Of a stretch of 64,000 bases of DNA, positions 1 through 8,721 are shown piece by piece. The stretch lies in the NCBI GenBank assembly GCA_965115815.1, contig OZ220465.1:620001-684000 (forward strand), read 5' to 3'. Source of the stretch: VXPW01 sp965115815 (GTDB lineage Bacteria > Pseudomonadota > Alphaproteobacteria > TMED109). The notes below the pieces were generated by a model that was not told where the DNA came from, made no database searches, and was given only the letters and a program-made list of their open reading frames with translations. Both the position numbers and the translations under genes were made by a program. How positions within the stretch are numbered: position 1 is the first letter of the stretch; each line of letters begins with the position of its first letter.

Positions 1-945
1 CTCCGCCCCGGAAGCGGATCGGTAGAAGCTCCCCGAAGTGCGCTCCGGCGCCGCGCGCAGGAGATTCTCGATCACGAATCCCTCCCAGCTGGCGCCGACC
101 ACCGGATGGCCGAGCAGCGCCTCCCGATCGTCGATTCCGAGCAGCGTGTGGACCAGGCCGCTGTCGCGGATGTACGTCCTGGAGGACTTGACCAGGCGCT
201 TGCCGGCATTTCCGCGATGGGGCGGCAGCTTGCGGATCACCAGCAGGTCGACCATGAGGTCGAGATACCGGGCGACCGTCTTGCCGTCCACGGCAAGATT
301 GCGGGCCAGCTGCGCCGCGTTCAGAAGCTGGCCCTGCGCATGCGCCAGCATGGTCCAGAAGCGCCGCAGGGTTTCGGCCGGAATTCTGGGCCCGACCTGC
401 GGGATGTAGCGCTCCAGATAGGTCCGGAGGAAGTTCTCTCGCCAGACGGCACTGGCCGATCCGCTGTCTGCCAGATAGCTGTCGGGGAATCCGCCGCGGG
501 TCCACAACCGATCCCGGTGCTCCGGCGGCACTTCCGATACGTCGAGCGGATCGAGATCCATGTAGGCGATTCGCCCGGCCAGGCTCTCGCTCGATTGTCT
601 CAAGAGTTCGCCGGAAGCCGATCCGAGAAGGAGGAAACGGCCCTGTGGCCGGCCGCGGCGGCGCCCGTCATCGATCAGGCCCCGCAGTTCCCGGAACAGT
701 TCCGGCATGAACTGGATCTCGTCGAAAATGACCAGCCGGTCTTCGTGCGCGGAGAGATACAGCGCCGGATCGGACAGCCGGCGTCGATCCGACAGACGCT
801 CCAGGTCCAGATAGATGCTGGACCGCGCTTCCCCGATCGCCCGGGCAAGCGTGGTCTTGCCGACCTGCCGCGGCCCGAGCAGGGCCACGGCCGGAAACTG
901 ATCCAGTCGGGAGAGGAGGGTCGGTGACAGTCGTCGTGCGATCAT
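1..945 (-). CDS. AAA+ ATPase with DUF4143 domain (3' end outside window)
   Basis: The reading frame runs leftwards from an ATG at 945 and leaves the window. The N-terminus has a P-loop (LLGPRQVGKTTLA, about residues 22-34), followed by a Walker-B-like VIFDEIQ and a sensor-like FLLLGSASGELL. The later part (WTRGGFPDSYL, then FLRTYLERYIP) matches the region that joins the AAA core to the C-terminal DUF4143 domain. These proteins are common and poorly characterised predicted ATPases, often on mobile or defence-rich DNA; no substrate is known. The gene follows fumarase on the same strand after about 207 bp and is probably a separate unit. Family assignment is secure; cellular role is unknown. Confidence 0.85.
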   Translation of the reverse strand, partial: MIARRLSPTLLSRLDQFPAVALLGPRQVGKTTLARAIGEARSSIYLDLERLSDRRRLSDPALYLSAHEDRLVIFDEIQFMPELFRELRGLIDDGRRRGRPQGRFLLLGSASGELLRQSSESLAGRIAYMDLDPLDVSEVPPEHRDRLWTRGGFPDSYLADSGSASAVWRENFLRTYLERYIPQVGPRIPAETLRRFWTMLAHAQGQLLNAAQLARNLAVDGKTVARYLDLMVDLLVIRKLPPHRGNAGKRLVKSSRTYIRDSGLVHTLLGIDDREALLGHPVVGASWEGFVIENLLRAAPERTSGSFYRSASGAE

Positions 946-1152
946 CGCTGCAATTATGGCATGGAATTCCGGTATTGCAAGGATGTCCGGCCGCCGACCG
1001 GAGGGATTCCGAAGACGGCGAGGACCGCCCCGGCATGCGGTGACGGAGCGGCGGGATCCCCCGAACCCGTCCCGTAGTCGGCCGTTCCCGGTCCGCCGGG
1101 TGCCCGCCCGGACCCGGAGCGCCGCGCCCGATCGGGCGCCGTGCAAGGGGTC

Positions 1153-2772
1153 TCAGGTCAGCCCGAACTCCTCGAAGAAGTCGTTCCCCTTGTCGTCGAT
1201 TACCATGAAGGCGGGGAAATCCACCACCTCGATGCGCCAGACGGCTTCCATGCCGAGCTCCGGATAGGCGAGGCACTCCACGTTCCGGATGTTGCGGGCG
1301 GCCAGCTCCGCGCCGGGGCCGCCGATCGAACCGAGATAGAAGCCGCCGTGGGTGCGGCACGCCTCGACCACCGCCCGGGACCGGTTGCCCTTGGCGAGCA
1401 TGACGAGGCTGCCGCCCGCGGCCTGGAACGCATCGACGTAGCTGTCCATCCGGCCGGCCGTGGTCGGGCCGAACGATCCGGTCGGCCGGCCGGCCGGGGT
1501 CTTGGCCGGCCCGGCATAGTAGACGGGGTGGTTCCGAAGGTAGTCGGGCAGCGACCCCTCGCGCTCGAGGTGTTCACGGAGCCGGCCGTGGGCCAGATCG
1601 CGCGCCACCACCATCGGTCCGGACAGCGACAGGCGGGTGCGCACCGGGAGCCGGGACAGTTCGGCTCGGATGTCGGACATGGGCCGACGGAGATCGAGGG
1701 CGACCGCATCGTCCTCGAGGAGTTCGGCGTCGATCTCGGGAAGGAACCGGGCCGGGTTGCGCTCGAGCTCCTCCAGGAACACGCCCTCGGCCGTGATTCT
1801 GGCGCGGGCCTGGCGGTCGGCCCCGCAACTCACTCCGACGGCGATCGGCAGGCTGGCCCCGTGCCGCGGGAGCCGGATCACCCGGACATCGTGACAGAAG
1901 TACCGGCCGCCGAACTGGGCGCCGATTCCAAAGGATCGGGTCATCTCGAGCACGGCGTGTTCGAGATCGCGGTCGCGGAACGCCCGGCCGTCGTCGCTGC
2001 CGCTCGCCGGCAGGCCGTCGAGTTCCCGGCAGCTGGCAAGCTTCACCGTCTTCATGGCCATTTCGGCCGACAGGCCGCCGATGACGATGGCGAGGTGGTA
2101 CGGCGGGCAGGCGGCGGTGCCGATCGAGCGGATCGGCTCCTCCAGGAACTCGAGGAGGCGCCGGGTGCGCAGGACGGACGGCATCGCCTGGTAGAGGAAC
2201 GCCTTGTTGGCCGACCCCCCTCCCTTGGCGATGAACAGGAATTCGAACGCTTCGCCGGGGTCGGCGTAGAGATCGATCTGGGCGGGCAGGTTGGTGCGGG
2301 TATTGACCTCCTCGTACATCGAGAGCGGCGCCAGCTGGCTGTAGCGCAGGTGGTTCTCGGTGTAGGCCCGATAGATGCCGCGGGACAGCGCTTCCCGGTC
2401 CCGACCCCCGGTCCAGACCTGCTCGCCCTTGTGTCCGATCACGATCGCCGTCCCGGTGTCCTGGCACATGGGCAGGACGCCGCCGGCGGCCGTGTTCGCG
2501 TTCTTGAGGAGCGTCAGAGCGACGTAGCGGTCGTTCGAGGACGCTTCGGGATCGTCGAGGATCGCCCGCAGCTGCGCGAGATGGGTCGGCCGGAGGTAGT
2601 GCGAGATGTCCCGGAACGCCGTCCGCGCCAGCAGTTCCAAGGCCGCCGGATCGATCGACAGCACGGACCGCCCGCCGACCGTCAGCGACTGCACGTGGTC
2701 GTCGGTCAGCCGGCGGTAGGTCGTCGGGTCGGACGAACGCGGGAACAGTTCCGCATGGCGAAATCCGGTCAT
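1153..2772 (-). CDS. fumA: Fumarate hydratase, class I (iron-sulfur)
   Basis: This 539-residue cytosolic enzyme interconverts fumarate and malate in the TCA cycle. Its length is normal for the single-chain FumA/FumB type. The three cysteines expected to bind the 4Fe-4S cluster are visible: Cys102 in MCQDTGT, Cys222 in ACPPYH and Cys316 in GVSCGAD. The C-terminal beta domain follows (SGPMVVARDLAHGRL, GPTTAGRMDSYV). The ATG at 2772 overlaps the stop of sspB by four bases (ATGA), so the two are translationally coupled. It is intact, which contrasts with the broken sucA/sucB of the same pathway near 55 kb. Confidence 0.95.
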   Translation of the reverse strand: MTGFRHAELFPRSSDPTTYRRLTDDHVQSLTVGGRSVLSIDPAALELLARTAFRDISHYLRPTHLAQLRAILDDPEASSNDRYVALTLLKNANTAAGGVLPMCQDTGTAIVIGHKGEQVWTGGRDREALSRGIYRAYTENHLRYSQLAPLSMYEEVNTRTNLPAQIDLYADPGEAFEFLFIAKGGGSANKAFLYQAMPSVLRTRRLLEFLEEPIRSIGTAACPPYHLAIVIGGLSAEMAMKTVKLASCRELDGLPASGSDDGRAFRDRDLEHAVLEMTRSFGIGAQFGGRYFCHDVRVIRLPRHGASLPIAVGVSCGADRQARARITAEGVFLEELERNPARFLPEIDAELLEDDAVALDLRRPMSDIRAELSRLPVRTRLSLSGPMVVARDLAHGRLREHLEREGSLPDYLRNHPVYYAGPAKTPAGRPTGSFGPTTAGRMDSYVDAFQAAGGSLVMLAKGNRSRAVVEACRTHGGFYLGSIGGPGAELAARNIRNVECLAYPELGMEAVWRIEVVDFPAFMVIDDKGNDFFEEFGLT

Positions 2773-3308
2773 GCGGGCTCCCCGTCCGGCGGCGGGGGCC
2801 GGCTCCGCCGGTTCCGGAAGGCGGCGAGGGAGACCACGCCGTCGGGGTGCGCCGCGGCTTCTTCCGAAGCGGATCCGTCCCGCGCGGCGGCCGCGCCGCG
2901 CGGCTTCGCGCGGTCGCCGGCCGCCGCGGTCGGCGCCTCCGGTCCGAAGCGCACGGCAAACTGCGCGGCCGGGTCCGCGAACGCGGTCAGGGCCGCAAAC
3001 GGGACGGTCAGGGTCGCCGGAATGCCGCCGAACACCAGGCGCACCCGAAAGTGTCCGGGTTCGACCTGCAGGCCGGAAAACTGATGCTGGAGGACGATGT
3101 TCATGCGGGCGGGGTACCGCGCCCGAAGGAACTCCGGGATCTCGACCCCGGCGGCCGCGGTGTCGAACTCGACATAGAAGTGATGATCTCCCGGGAGTCC
3201 CTCCGCGGCGACCTGTTCCAGCGCCCTCCGCGCGACGCCGCGGAGCGCCTCGAGGGTCAGCGCTTCGTAGTCGATGAGCCGGGAGACCTCGGGGGTTCGA
3301 TCGGTCAC
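2769..3308 (-). CDS. sspB: SspB-family ClpXP adaptor (alphaproteobacterial type)
   Basis: SspB tethers ssrA-tagged proteins to the ClpX unfoldase for degradation. The protein starts at a GTG (3308) with TDRTPEVSRLIDYEALTLEAL, the usual beginning of the alphaproteobacterial form; a longer upstream extension would run into ssrA. The core is about residues 10-125 (HHFYVEFDT, MNIVLQHQFSGLQV, FRVRLVFGGIPATLTVPFAALTAFADPAAQF). A low-complexity Ala/Arg linker follows, ending in VVSLAAFRNRR, which fits the ClpX-binding tail. It lies about 45 bp after the tmRNA gene that makes its substrate tag, and its stop overlaps the fumarase start. The function rests on family resemblance and this context. Confidence 0.88.
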   Translation of the reverse strand: MTDRTPEVSRLIDYEALTLEALRGVARRALEQVAAEGLPGDHHFYVEFDTAAAGVEIPEFLRARYPARMNIVLQHQFSGLQVEPGHFRVRLVFGGIPATLTVPFAALTAFADPAAQFAVRFGPEAPTAAAGDRAKPRGAAAARDGSASEEAAAHPDGVVSLAAFRNRRSRPPPPDGEPA

Positions 3309-3352
3309 GGGTGCGTTCAACCGGTCGGCAGCGGCGCCGGGCGCAAGCTCGG

Positions 3353-3655
3353 TGGGGGCTTCTGTTGCCGGGCGCCCCCAGACCCCGCCCTGCCGTGTGA
3401 TGCGGCAGGGACTTGGAACTGTCGTTCCTCTCACTGGTTAGGCAGCGAGAGCAACCTCACGACTGTTGTCGTTGGCAGTTATGTGTTTGGTCCGTCACGG
3501 CGGTACCATGCCGGGTGAAGGACCTCGTCTTTCAGCGGTTGTCGATCCTGGATCGCCCCCGCGGGCCGACCCCCGAACGGGTCGGCTCGGGTCTGGTGGA
3601 GGCGCCGGGCACTGCCCCCGGGTCCAACACGCCTATTGCACGGGCCGTTTATCAC
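3353..3655 (-). ncRNA. ssrA: tmRNA, circularly permuted two-piece gene
   Basis: On the minus strand the acceptor piece comes first and ends in CCTCCACCA at 3594. A spacer of about 33 nt (3593-3561) follows. The coding piece begins at 3560 with GGGGGCGATCC and pairs over 7 bp (one G-U) with CGCCTCC of the acceptor piece to form the acceptor stem. The tag frame runs from 3476 to 3441 with a TAA at 3440-3438, and encodes ANDNSREVALAA, a typical alphaproteobacterial degradation tag ending in ALAA. A final GGGGGC/GCCCCC hairpin lies near 3353-3380. This permuted organisation is established for Alphaproteobacteria. Outer ends are estimates; the tag and acceptor stem are seen directly. Confidence 0.92.
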
Positions 3656-3908
3656 CATAGCCGGCCGAGGCCGGCCCCCTCAGGATAGACGCATGCGGCC
3701 GATCCGGCAATGCCGCGTCCGCCGGGCGCACCGGGCGCGCCGGGCCGGCACCGTCGGGACCGGGCGGCCCCGGTGCATGCGCCGCCGCCGCGCTCGCGAC
3801 CGCCGCCGGTTCCGGACTGCGGCAGGGCGCCGGCCCCGCGCGTCGCGGCCGTCCGGGCGCGGGATCCCGGCGCTGCGCCACGACCGCGGCCCGGCCCGGG
3901 CTCGCCGC

Positions 3909-3939
3909 TTGACCCTTCCCATATGTTCCTTTTATGTTC
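3909..3939 (+). promoter_or_regulatory. Promoter with LexA-like SOS box (relaxase operon)
   Basis: TTGACC (3909-3914) and TTATGT (3932-3937) form a sigma-70-like promoter with a 17-nt spacer. GTTC (3925-3928), seven bases, GTTC (3936-3939) overlaps the -10 and matches the alphaproteobacterial LexA consensus GTTC-N7-GTTC. The same arrangement recurs before traG (6756-6786). LexA control is inferred; a repressor specific to the element that binds the ATGTTC direct repeat is the alternative. Confidence 0.6.
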
Positions 3940-4028
3940 TCTTCAGACGGGCGTCCGGTCCGGTCGGTGGGAGCGAAACACTGCGAACAGCGGCAGGGGC
4001 ATCGACGGCGGCGGACGGTCGGCGCGGG

Positions 4029-4529
4029 ATGGGCTGCGTGCTGCTGCTGTCCGCGCGGGCGGCCCGGAAGACGGGGCCGGTCCCCGTCACCCGCGCCCTC
4101 CAGCAGACGACGGAGCGCCGAGCGGTCACGCTCCCGTTCGGGCGACCGTCCGTCCCTCCCGTCGACGGCTGGTCGGCGTTTCCGCCCGGCGCCGTGTTCG
4201 CCCAGCTGCTCCGCGCCGGGTCCGGTCGGGGCGGCCGGGAGGCCTGGCGCCTCGCGGTGCTCCGCGCCGGCGGTCCGGGAGAGTGCCTGCTGCGGATCCC
4301 GGGGGTCCGGCCCGGCGCCGAGGTCCTCCTGTGCGTGACCGGCAAGCTTCGGACGCAGCGGGCGCTCCGGGTCTTCGATGCCGTGCGCCGTCTGGGGATC
4401 GATCCCGGAGACGCCTCGCCGGCCTGGATCGCCGGGGTCGGGGCCGCGCTGGCGGCGGACCTGGCGCCGCGCCCGTATTCGACCGGCCAGCACGCCGCCT
4501 ATCTCGCCCTTCGGCAGGTCGGCGGATGA
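4029..4529 (+). CDS. DUF2840 protein of conjugation module
   Basis: This protein of about 166 residues resembles DUF2840, which sits beside traF in alphaproteobacterial conjugative islands; its function is unknown. Family-like stretches are FGRPSVPPVDGWSAFPPGAVF, the ECLLRIPGVRPGAEVLLCVTG strand region, and the ending RPYSTGQHAAYLALRQ. The start is uncertain: the ATG at 4029 gives a short N-terminus before the conserved part and lies about 90 bp after the SOS-like promoter. Its stop overlaps the traF start by ATGA. Confidence 0.75.
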   Translation: MGCVLLLSARAARKTGPVPVTRALQQTTERRAVTLPFGRPSVPPVDGWSAFPPGAVFAQLLRAGSGRGGREAWRLAVLRAGGPGECLLRIPGVRPGAEVLLCVTGKLRTQRALRVFDAVRRLGIDPGDASPAWIAGVGAALAADLAPRPYSTGQHAAYLALRQVGG

Positions 4530-5047
4530 CGCGTCGCCGGGCCGTCGCCGTCTTCGGGATCCTGGCCGGAATCGGTCTGCTGTTCCGGGGACCCGAGGGT
4601 GCTCCGTGGCTGGTGTACAACGCTTCCGGCAGCGCCCCCGTCGGGTTCTACGTGCGCTCGGTGCAGCCGGCCGGGGTGGGCGATTCCGTCCTGGTCCGCG
4701 CGGACAGCGGCGCGGCCGTCGAGGCGGCGCGCCGCGGCCTGGTTCCGGACGGCACGCCGCTGGTCAAGCGGCTCGCTGCAGCCGCGGGCGACCGGGTCTG
4801 CCGGACCGGCGCGCGGGTGTCGATCAACGGCCGGCCGGTCGCGTCGGCCCGGGCCCGCGACCGCGCGAACCAGCCGCTGCCGGTCTGGTCCGGCTGCCGG
4901 CGGCTGGGCGCGCGCGACAGGTTCCTGCTGCAGGATCATCCGCGGTCGTTCGACGGCCGCTACCTCGGGCTCACGCCGGCGTCGGCCCTTGCCGGGCGTC
5001 TCGTTCCGCTCCGGTTCGGCCCCTGGTTGCCGGGGTTCGGCCGCTGA
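4526..5047 (+). CDS. traF: TraF, conjugative-transfer signal peptidase (S26 type)
   Basis: TraF is an inner-membrane S26-family serine protease that matures the TrbC pilin, in RP4 by cyclisation. The 173-residue protein has one N-terminal membrane segment (AVAVFGILAGIGLLF). YNASGSAPVGFYV carries the catalytic Ser region. PLVKRLAAAAGDRVC carries the catalytic Lys. The end is the S26 box FLLQDHPRSFDGRYLG. It overlaps DUF2840 upstream and the relaxase frame downstream. Its likely substrate TrbC is encoded at 10215. Confidence 0.88.
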   Translation: MTRRRAVAVFGILAGIGLLFRGPEGAPWLVYNASGSAPVGFYVRSVQPAGVGDSVLVRADSGAAVEAARRGLVPDGTPLVKRLAAAAGDRVCRTGARVSINGRPVASARARDRANQPLPVWSGCRRLGARDRFLLQDHPRSFDGRYLGLTPASALAGRLVPLRFGPWLPGFGR

Positions 5048-6645
5048 CCCCGGGCGGCGGGGCCCGGCTGCGCCGCGAGGGCCACCCGCCCGAGCCGTTC
5101 CTGCGCCGGGTCCGGGCGCTTGGGCAGCTGCGGGGGGCGGCCGGACCCGCGGTCCGCGGGGGCCGGACCTTCCATGCGCCCGGTCACCGCCGCTGCATCG
5201 TCCGGCTGAGCGTGCTGGGTCCGACCGGAGCCGCCGGCACGCGGGCGCACCTGCAGTATCTCCGGCGGGACGGGGTCGAGGCCGACGGCCGCCCCGGCGT
5301 GGTGTACGGCCGGGACCGGACGGGACTCGACCCGGGCGGCTTCCTCGAGCGGGCCCGGAACGATCCCGCGCAGGTGCGGTTCGTGCTCTCGCCGGACGAC
5401 GCGGCCGAACTTCCGGACCTGCGCGACGTGACGCGCACCGTCCTGGCGGACGTGGCGCGCGACCTGGACCGCGACCTCGACTGGGTCGCGGTCGACCACG
5501 CCAACACCGGCCGCCTCCATGCGCATGTCGTGCTGCGCGGCCGCGACCTCCGGGGGCGGACCTTCGACCGGAGCCCGCGGAGCCTGCGTCTGCGCGTGCG
5601 CCGCCGTGCGATGGAGGCGCTGACCCGGGAGCTCGGTCCGGATTCGGACCGGGCTCTGCGGGAACGGCTTCGGGCCGAAGCCCGCAGCCAGCAACTGACC
5701 GGGCTGGACCTCGGCCTGGTCGAACGGTCCCGTTCCGGCATCGTCGATCTCCGGAGTCCGGCGGCGGACCGGCACGCCCGGTTCGCGCGCGCCCGCCTGA
5801 TCGATCGGGTGCGGACCCTCGCGCGCATGGGTCTCGCGACCGAGACCGCGCCGCTGCACTGGGCGCTCGACCCCGACGCCGTGCCCGTGCTCCGGACCCT
5901 GGGCGACCGGCGGGAGACCTATCGGCTGCTGGAGCGGGCCTTGGCGGAGGCCGGCATCCGGCGGCCGCTGCGGGATCGCGCCGTGGCCGGCGGGCCCGAG
6001 CTCGCGCGCGGCGTTACCGGCGCTCTGCTGGCCTGGGGCGACCGGTCCGGCGCCCGGCCGACCCCGTACGCGGTCGTCGACGGAGTCGACGGCCGGGTCT
6101 GGTACGCCGATCTGGCCGGTCTGCCGGCCGGGTTGGCTCGCGGAGCGAGCATCGAGCTCCGCGCGGAGGATCCGGATCTCGCAGCACTCGACCGCCGGAT
6201 CGAGACGCAGGCCGCGGCGCGGAACGGCGTGTGGACGGCGGGCCGGACCGGGCAGGCGGCCGCCGACCGGCGCGTGCGCGCACTGGCTCGGGCGGGGTTG
6301 GCGGATCCGGCCGGGGTCGGCCGGTGGCGGGTGGCGCCGGACCTCCGGACGCGCCTGCGCACCCAGGAACTCGGCCGCCGGTACCGGGTGGCCCGCATGC
6401 GCGTGCTCGACCCCCGGCCGCGGGACCGGGACGTTCGACCTCCGGAGCCCGGCGGGCTCGATCGGCCGCCGGCTCCCGGCCGGACCGCCCCGGCCGCCGG
6501 CCGGGGATGGGGGGCCGCGGTGCGGACGGCCCGGGCGGCGCGGCGGCGGGAGGAGCGCGGCGTCGCGGCGGAGGTCGGCCTCGAGGCGGAGCGGGAAGGG
6601 GAGGCCGGTCCGGTCGGGCGCGCCGGTCCGGACCGCGGCCGGTGA
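5044..6645 (+). CDS. VirD2-like relaxase (DUF3363 type)
   Basis: The relaxase nicks the transfer origin and pilots single-stranded DNA to the coupling protein. The N-terminal part contains AHLQYLRRDGVEADG and the metal-binding three-His motif in VAVDHANTGRLHAHVVLRG; the C-terminal part is DUF3363-like (RTLARMGLA, AYAVVDGVDGR-type strand). There is no ATG, GTG or TTG just before the conserved region. A CTG at 5044, overlapping the traF stop as CTGA, is the best-placed start, so either an unusual start codon or an N-terminal truncation is possible. It is somewhat short for the family because the usual basic N-terminal leader is reduced. The nucleophile Tyr was not located. Confidence 0.8.
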   Translation: MTPGGGARLRREGHPPEPFLRRVRALGQLRGAAGPAVRGGRTFHAPGHRRCIVRLSVLGPTGAAGTRAHLQYLRRDGVEADGRPGVVYGRDRTGLDPGGFLERARNDPAQVRFVLSPDDAAELPDLRDVTRTVLADVARDLDRDLDWVAVDHANTGRLHAHVVLRGRDLRGRTFDRSPRSLRLRVRRRAMEALTRELGPDSDRALRERLRAEARSQQLTGLDLGLVERSRSGIVDLRSPAADRHARFARARLIDRVRTLARMGLATETAPLHWALDPDAVPVLRTLGDRRETYRLLERALAEAGIRRPLRDRAVAGGPELARGVTGALLAWGDRSGARPTPYAVVDGVDGRVWYADLAGLPAGLARGASIELRAEDPDLAALDRRIETQAAARNGVWTAGRTGQAAADRRVRALARAGLADPAGVGRWRVAPDLRTRLRTQELGRRYRVARMRVLDPRPRDRDVRPPEPGGLDRPPAPGRTAPAAGRGWGAAVRTARAARRREERGVAAEVGLEAEREGEAGPVGRAGPDRGR

Positions 6646-6755
6646 CCCGCGCGGGGACCACGGCCGACCGGGCCCGAAACCGGTGCGGCGACCGGGGGGT
6701 GCCGATTCCTTCTCGCGAACCTCGGCGGCCGCGACCGCATTCCGGCCCTGCCGGC

Positions 6756-6786
6756 TTGACAGCCGTAGAATGTTCTCTATATGTTC
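6756..6786 (+). promoter_or_regulatory. Promoter with LexA-like SOS box (traG-trb operon)
   Basis: TTGACA (6756-6761) and TATATG (6778-6783) form a promoter with a 16-nt spacer. GTTC (6772-6775), seven bases, GTTC (6783-6786) overlaps the -10. The surrounding ATGTTC direct repeat matches that at 3923-3939. It lies about 75 bp before the preferred traG start. An ATG at 6781 inside this site cannot be the start if this is the promoter. Confidence 0.62.
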
Positions 6787-6861
6787 TCTCCGATGCGCGG
6801 ACGGCGCGGACCGGTTGCGACGGGAGGGACGCTTGGTGACGGCACGGAACGAGGTCGCGGA

Positions 6862-8721
6862 ATGAGGCCGGCGCGCCTGGCCCTGGCGCGGACGGCCGTG
6901 GTGGCAGCGGCGGTCGGTTCCGTGCTGTGGGGCGCGACCCAGTGGACGGCGGTGCTGCTCTCCGGCCGGTACGTGCTGGATCCGCCGTGGCTCGCGCCGT
7001 TCGGCTGGGACGTGCATCTGCCCTGGAAGCTGTTCGAATGGTGGTACGCCTACGAGGCGGCGGCCCCCGGCGTGTTCGCCCGGACCGGTACGCTGGCGGC
7101 GTGCGCGGGCCCCGCGGGCATCCTCGCCGCGGTAGCGGTCTCGCTCTGGCAGGCGCGCATCCCCGGCCCCGCGACCTCCTACGGATCGGCCCGGTGGGCC
7201 GCAGCCCGGGACCTCCGCCGGGCCGGCCTCCTCGCCGACCGGGGGGTCGTGCTCGGCCGCTTCCGCCGCCGCTACCTGCGGCACGACGGGCCCGAGCACG
7301 TCATGGTCTTCGCTCCGACCCGCTCGGGGAAAGGCGTCGGTCTGGTCGTGCCGACCCTCCTGGCGTGGACGGGATCGGCCGTGGTCCACGACATCAAGGG
7401 AGAGAACTGGCGGCTGACGGCCGGCTGGCGCGCCCGGTTCTCCCGCTGCCTCTGCTTCAATCCGACCGATTTCCGGTCGGTTCGCTACAACCCGTTGCTG
7501 GAGGTGCGCCGGGGACCCTTCGAGGTCCGCGACGTCCAGAACATCGCCGACATCCTGGTCGATCCCGAAGGGGCGCTCGACCGCCGGAACCACTGGGAGA
7601 AGACCGGCCACGCGCTGCTGGTGGGCGTGATCCTGCACGTGCTGTACGCCGAGCGGGACAAGACGCTGGCCCGGGTGGCCTCGATCCTGTCGGATCCGGC
7701 GTGCACCTTCGAGCAGACGCTGGCCCGCATGATGGGCACGCAGCACCTCGGCGACGGTCCGCCCCGGCCCCATCCGGTGGTCGCGCAGGTCGCCCGCGAG
7801 CTGCTCGACAAGTCCGAGAACGAGCGTTCGGGGGTGCTCTCGACCGCCATGAGCTTCCTCGCGCTCTATCGCGACCCCGCCGTCGCCCACGTCACCGGGG
7901 CCTGCGACTGGCGCATTTCCGACCTGATGCACGCCCGCCGCCCGGTTTCGCTCTACCTCGTCGTGCCGCCGTCCGACCTGTCCCGCACCAAACCCCTGAT
8001 CCGCCTGCTCCTCAACCAGATCGGCCGCCGGCTGACCGAACGGCTCGAGGGCGAGAACCGTCAGCATCCTCCACATCAACTGCTCCTGATGCTCGACGAG
8101 TTTCCCGCCCTCGGCCGCCTGGACTTCTTCGAGAGTGCGCTCGCGTACATGGCGGGCTACGGCATGCGGGCCTTCCTCGTCGCCCAGTCCCTCAACCAGA
8201 TCTCCAAGGCCTACGGCGAGCCCAACGCGATCCTCGACAACTGTCACGTGCGCATTGCCTTCGCGACCAACGACGACCGCACCGCCCGGCGGATCAGCGA
8301 CACCGTCGGCACCGCCACGGCGGCGCGCTTTCAGCAGCAGTACGGCGGGCATCGGCTCGCGCCGTGGCTGGATCGCGTGACGGTGGCCCGGCACGAGAAT
8401 CCCCGGCCGCTGCTGACCCCGGGCGAGATCATGCAGCTGCAGCCCGACGAACAGCTGGTGCTGGTCGCCGGCTGCCCGCCGATCCGGGCGCGGAAGCTGC
8501 GCTACTTCGACGATCGCGAACTGCGCCGCCGCTGCCGCCCGCCGCCGGCGGCCCCCGGCCGGGCCGGCCTCGCGCGGCCGGTCGACGACTGGAGCGCGCT
8601 TCCGCTGCCGGCCGCCCCGGCCGGCGACGGATCCGAGGCGGAGGCGCCCCCGATGCACTCCGAACAGCGGCTCTTCCGGGATGCCGGAGCGATTCCGGTC
8701 CGCCGGGAGCCGGGACGGTGA
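6862..8721 (+). CDS. traG: TraG/VirD4 type IV coupling protein
   Basis: This hexameric inner-membrane ATPase links the relaxosome to the secretion channel. The start at 6862 is chosen because GAGG lies 8 bases upstream and the next residues lead into two membrane helices (about residues 8-28 and 65-95); this gives 619 residues, normal for the family. Walker A is APTRSGKGVG (about 150-159) and Walker B is LLLMLDEFPALGRL (about 407-420). Further family motifs are VVHDIKGENW and LVAQSLNQI. The C-terminal tail is Pro/Arg-rich. It opens a tightly packed operon; its stop overlaps the next GTG by GTGA. Confidence 0.95.
   Translation: MRPARLALARTAVVAAAVGSVLWGATQWTAVLLSGRYVLDPPWLAPFGWDVHLPWKLFEWWYAYEAAAPGVFARTGTLAACAGPAGILAAVAVSLWQARIPGPATSYGSARWAAARDLRRAGLLADRGVVLGRFRRRYLRHDGPEHVMVFAPTRSGKGVGLVVPTLLAWTGSAVVHDIKGENWRLTAGWRARFSRCLCFNPTDFRSVRYNPLLEVRRGPFEVRDVQNIADILVDPEGALDRRNHWEKTGHALLVGVILHVLYAERDKTLARVASILSDPACTFEQTLARMMGTQHLGDGPPRPHPVVAQVARELLDKSENERSGVLSTAMSFLALYRDPAVAHVTGACDWRISDLMHARRPVSLYLVVPPSDLSRTKPLIRLLLNQIGRRLTERLEGENRQHPPHQLLLMLDEFPALGRLDFFESALAYMAGYGMRAFLVAQSLNQISKAYGEPNAILDNCHVRIAFATNDDRTARRISDTVGTATAARFQQQYGGHRLAPWLDRVTVARHENPRPLLTPGEIMQLQPDEQLVLVAGCPPIRARKLRYFDDRELRRRCRPPPAAPGRAGLARPVDDWSALPLPAAPAGDGSEAEAPPMHSEQRLFRDAGAIPVRREPGR

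Noticed and set aside
1124..1139. Palindrome GCGCCCGATCGGGCGC as a fumarase terminator
   Set aside because: It has no loop room and no T-tract; in DNA this GC-rich such palindromes are expected.
3353..3655. ssrA as proven attachment site of the conjugation module
   Set aside because: No integrase and no second copy of the ssrA end was found in the window, so this remains only a suggestion.
6781..6861. ATG at 6781 as the traG start
   Set aside because: It lies within the proposed -10/SOS box, and the 27 added residues do not resemble the family. ATG 6862 has a ribosome-binding site and leads straight into the membrane segment.
4960..8658. A 1,232-codon open frame on the minus strand
   Set aside because: It lies antisense to relaxase and traG, which have clear motifs; it has none.
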